Below, piece by piece: positions 7,909-8,221 of a DNA stretch of 8,221 nt. How positions within the stretch are numbered: position 1 is the stretch's first letter; each line of letters begins with the position of its first letter. A model generated the notes under the pieces. It was not told the origin of the DNA. It was given only the letters and a program-made list of their open reading frames with translations, and ran no database searches. The stretch lies in contig VAXA01000016.1 in the NCBI GenBank assembly GCA_005883365.1, positions 1 through 8,221 on the forward strand, read 5' to 3'. The DNA is from Actinomycetota bacterium (GTDB lineage: Bacteria; Actinomycetota; Thermoleophilia; Gaiellales; Gaiellaceae). Position numbers and translations under genes: made by a program.

Positions 7909-8221
7909 CGACCCCGGAGTACCGCGTCGGCGCGGGCTTCGACGCGCACGCGCTCGAAGAGGGCGTGCCGCTCGTGCTCGGCGGCGTGCGGATCGACCAC
8001 CCGCGCGGCCTTGCGGGCCACTCCGACGGCGATGTCCTCGCCCACGCGCTCACCGACGCGCTGCTGGGCGCCGCCGGCCTCGAAGACATCGGCGCACTGT
8101 TTCCGTCGGGCGATCCGGCGTTCGCGGGCGCCGACTCGCTCGGCCTGCTCACACAGGCCTGGAGGCGCGTCCGCAGTGCCGGCTGGCGGCTCGCGAACGC
8201 GGACGTCGTACTCATCGGCGA
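7899..8221 (+). CDS. ispF: 2-C-methyl-D-erythritol 2,4-cyclodiphosphate synthase (5' part; 3' end outside window)
   Basis: Fifth step of the MEP pathway: it cyclises CDP-ME 2-phosphate to MEcPP with loss of CMP, as a zinc-dependent trimer. The frame is open from ATG 7899 to the window edge, 107 full codons of an expected total near 160. The zinc ligands are in place: Asp15 and His17 in GAGFDAH and His49 in [11 protein letters not shown]. The signature GHSDGDV spans 40-46, and EDIGALFP carries the conserved Asp63. The family usually reads DVHR or DVHP at the first site; here it is DAHA, a mild divergence that leaves the metal ligands intact. The start overlaps the end of ispD by 10 bases, the usual coupling of this pair; in some bacteria the two are fused. 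Confidence 0.94.
   Translation, partial: MALTTPEYRVGAGFDAHALEEGVPLVLGGVRIDHPRGLAGHSDGDVLAHALTDALLGAAGLEDIGALFPSGDPAFAGADSLGLLTQAWRRVRSAGWRLANADVVLIG

Overview
The window is a GC-rich housekeeping segment whose codons end mostly in G or C. Gene order and protein sequences point to a high-GC actinobacterium. CarD, DisA and ClpC resemble the mycobacterial proteins as I remember them, and the order clpC-radA-disA-(carD)-ispD-ispF next to lysS is the actinobacterial/Firmicute arrangement. TTG and GTG starts, and genes with no Shine-Dalgarno sequence, also fit. A deep-branching class such as Thermoleophilia is a reasonable guess, but it is inference only.

Layout: (1) 2-391, the 3' end of lysS (class II lysyl-tRNA synthetase). 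(2) 388-1080 on the minus strand, a glyoxalase/VOC-fold protein whose stop codon overlaps the lysS stop within one CTAG. (3) 1081-1214, a divergent control region with a possible clpC promoter and a CGC-N5-GCG inverted repeat like a ClgR site. (4) 1215-3761, clpC, followed by a strong GC hairpin. (5) 3762-4046, a 285-base gap that folds into a riboswitch-like multi-helix RNA ending in a terminator-like hairpin; this is the most interesting part of the window. (6) 4047-5405 radA and 5377-6540 disA, overlapping by 29 bases. (7) 6541-6686, a carD promoter with an extended -10, a palindrome at its -35, and a leader hairpin followed by a T-rich run. (8) 6687-7223 carD, 7243-7908 ispD, and ispF from 7899 running off the right edge.

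How the genes fit together: ClpC is the AAA+ unfoldase for ClpP. RadA is a recombination ATPase that helps process branched DNA. DisA makes c-di-AMP and senses branched DNA, and RadA is known to modulate DisA in other bacteria. CarD is an essential RNA polymerase-binding factor that stabilises open complexes, notably at stable-RNA promoters. IspD and IspF are two steps of the MEP isoprenoid pathway. The protein-coding content is conventional. The novelty, if any, lies in the noncoding leaders, chiefly 3793-3985.
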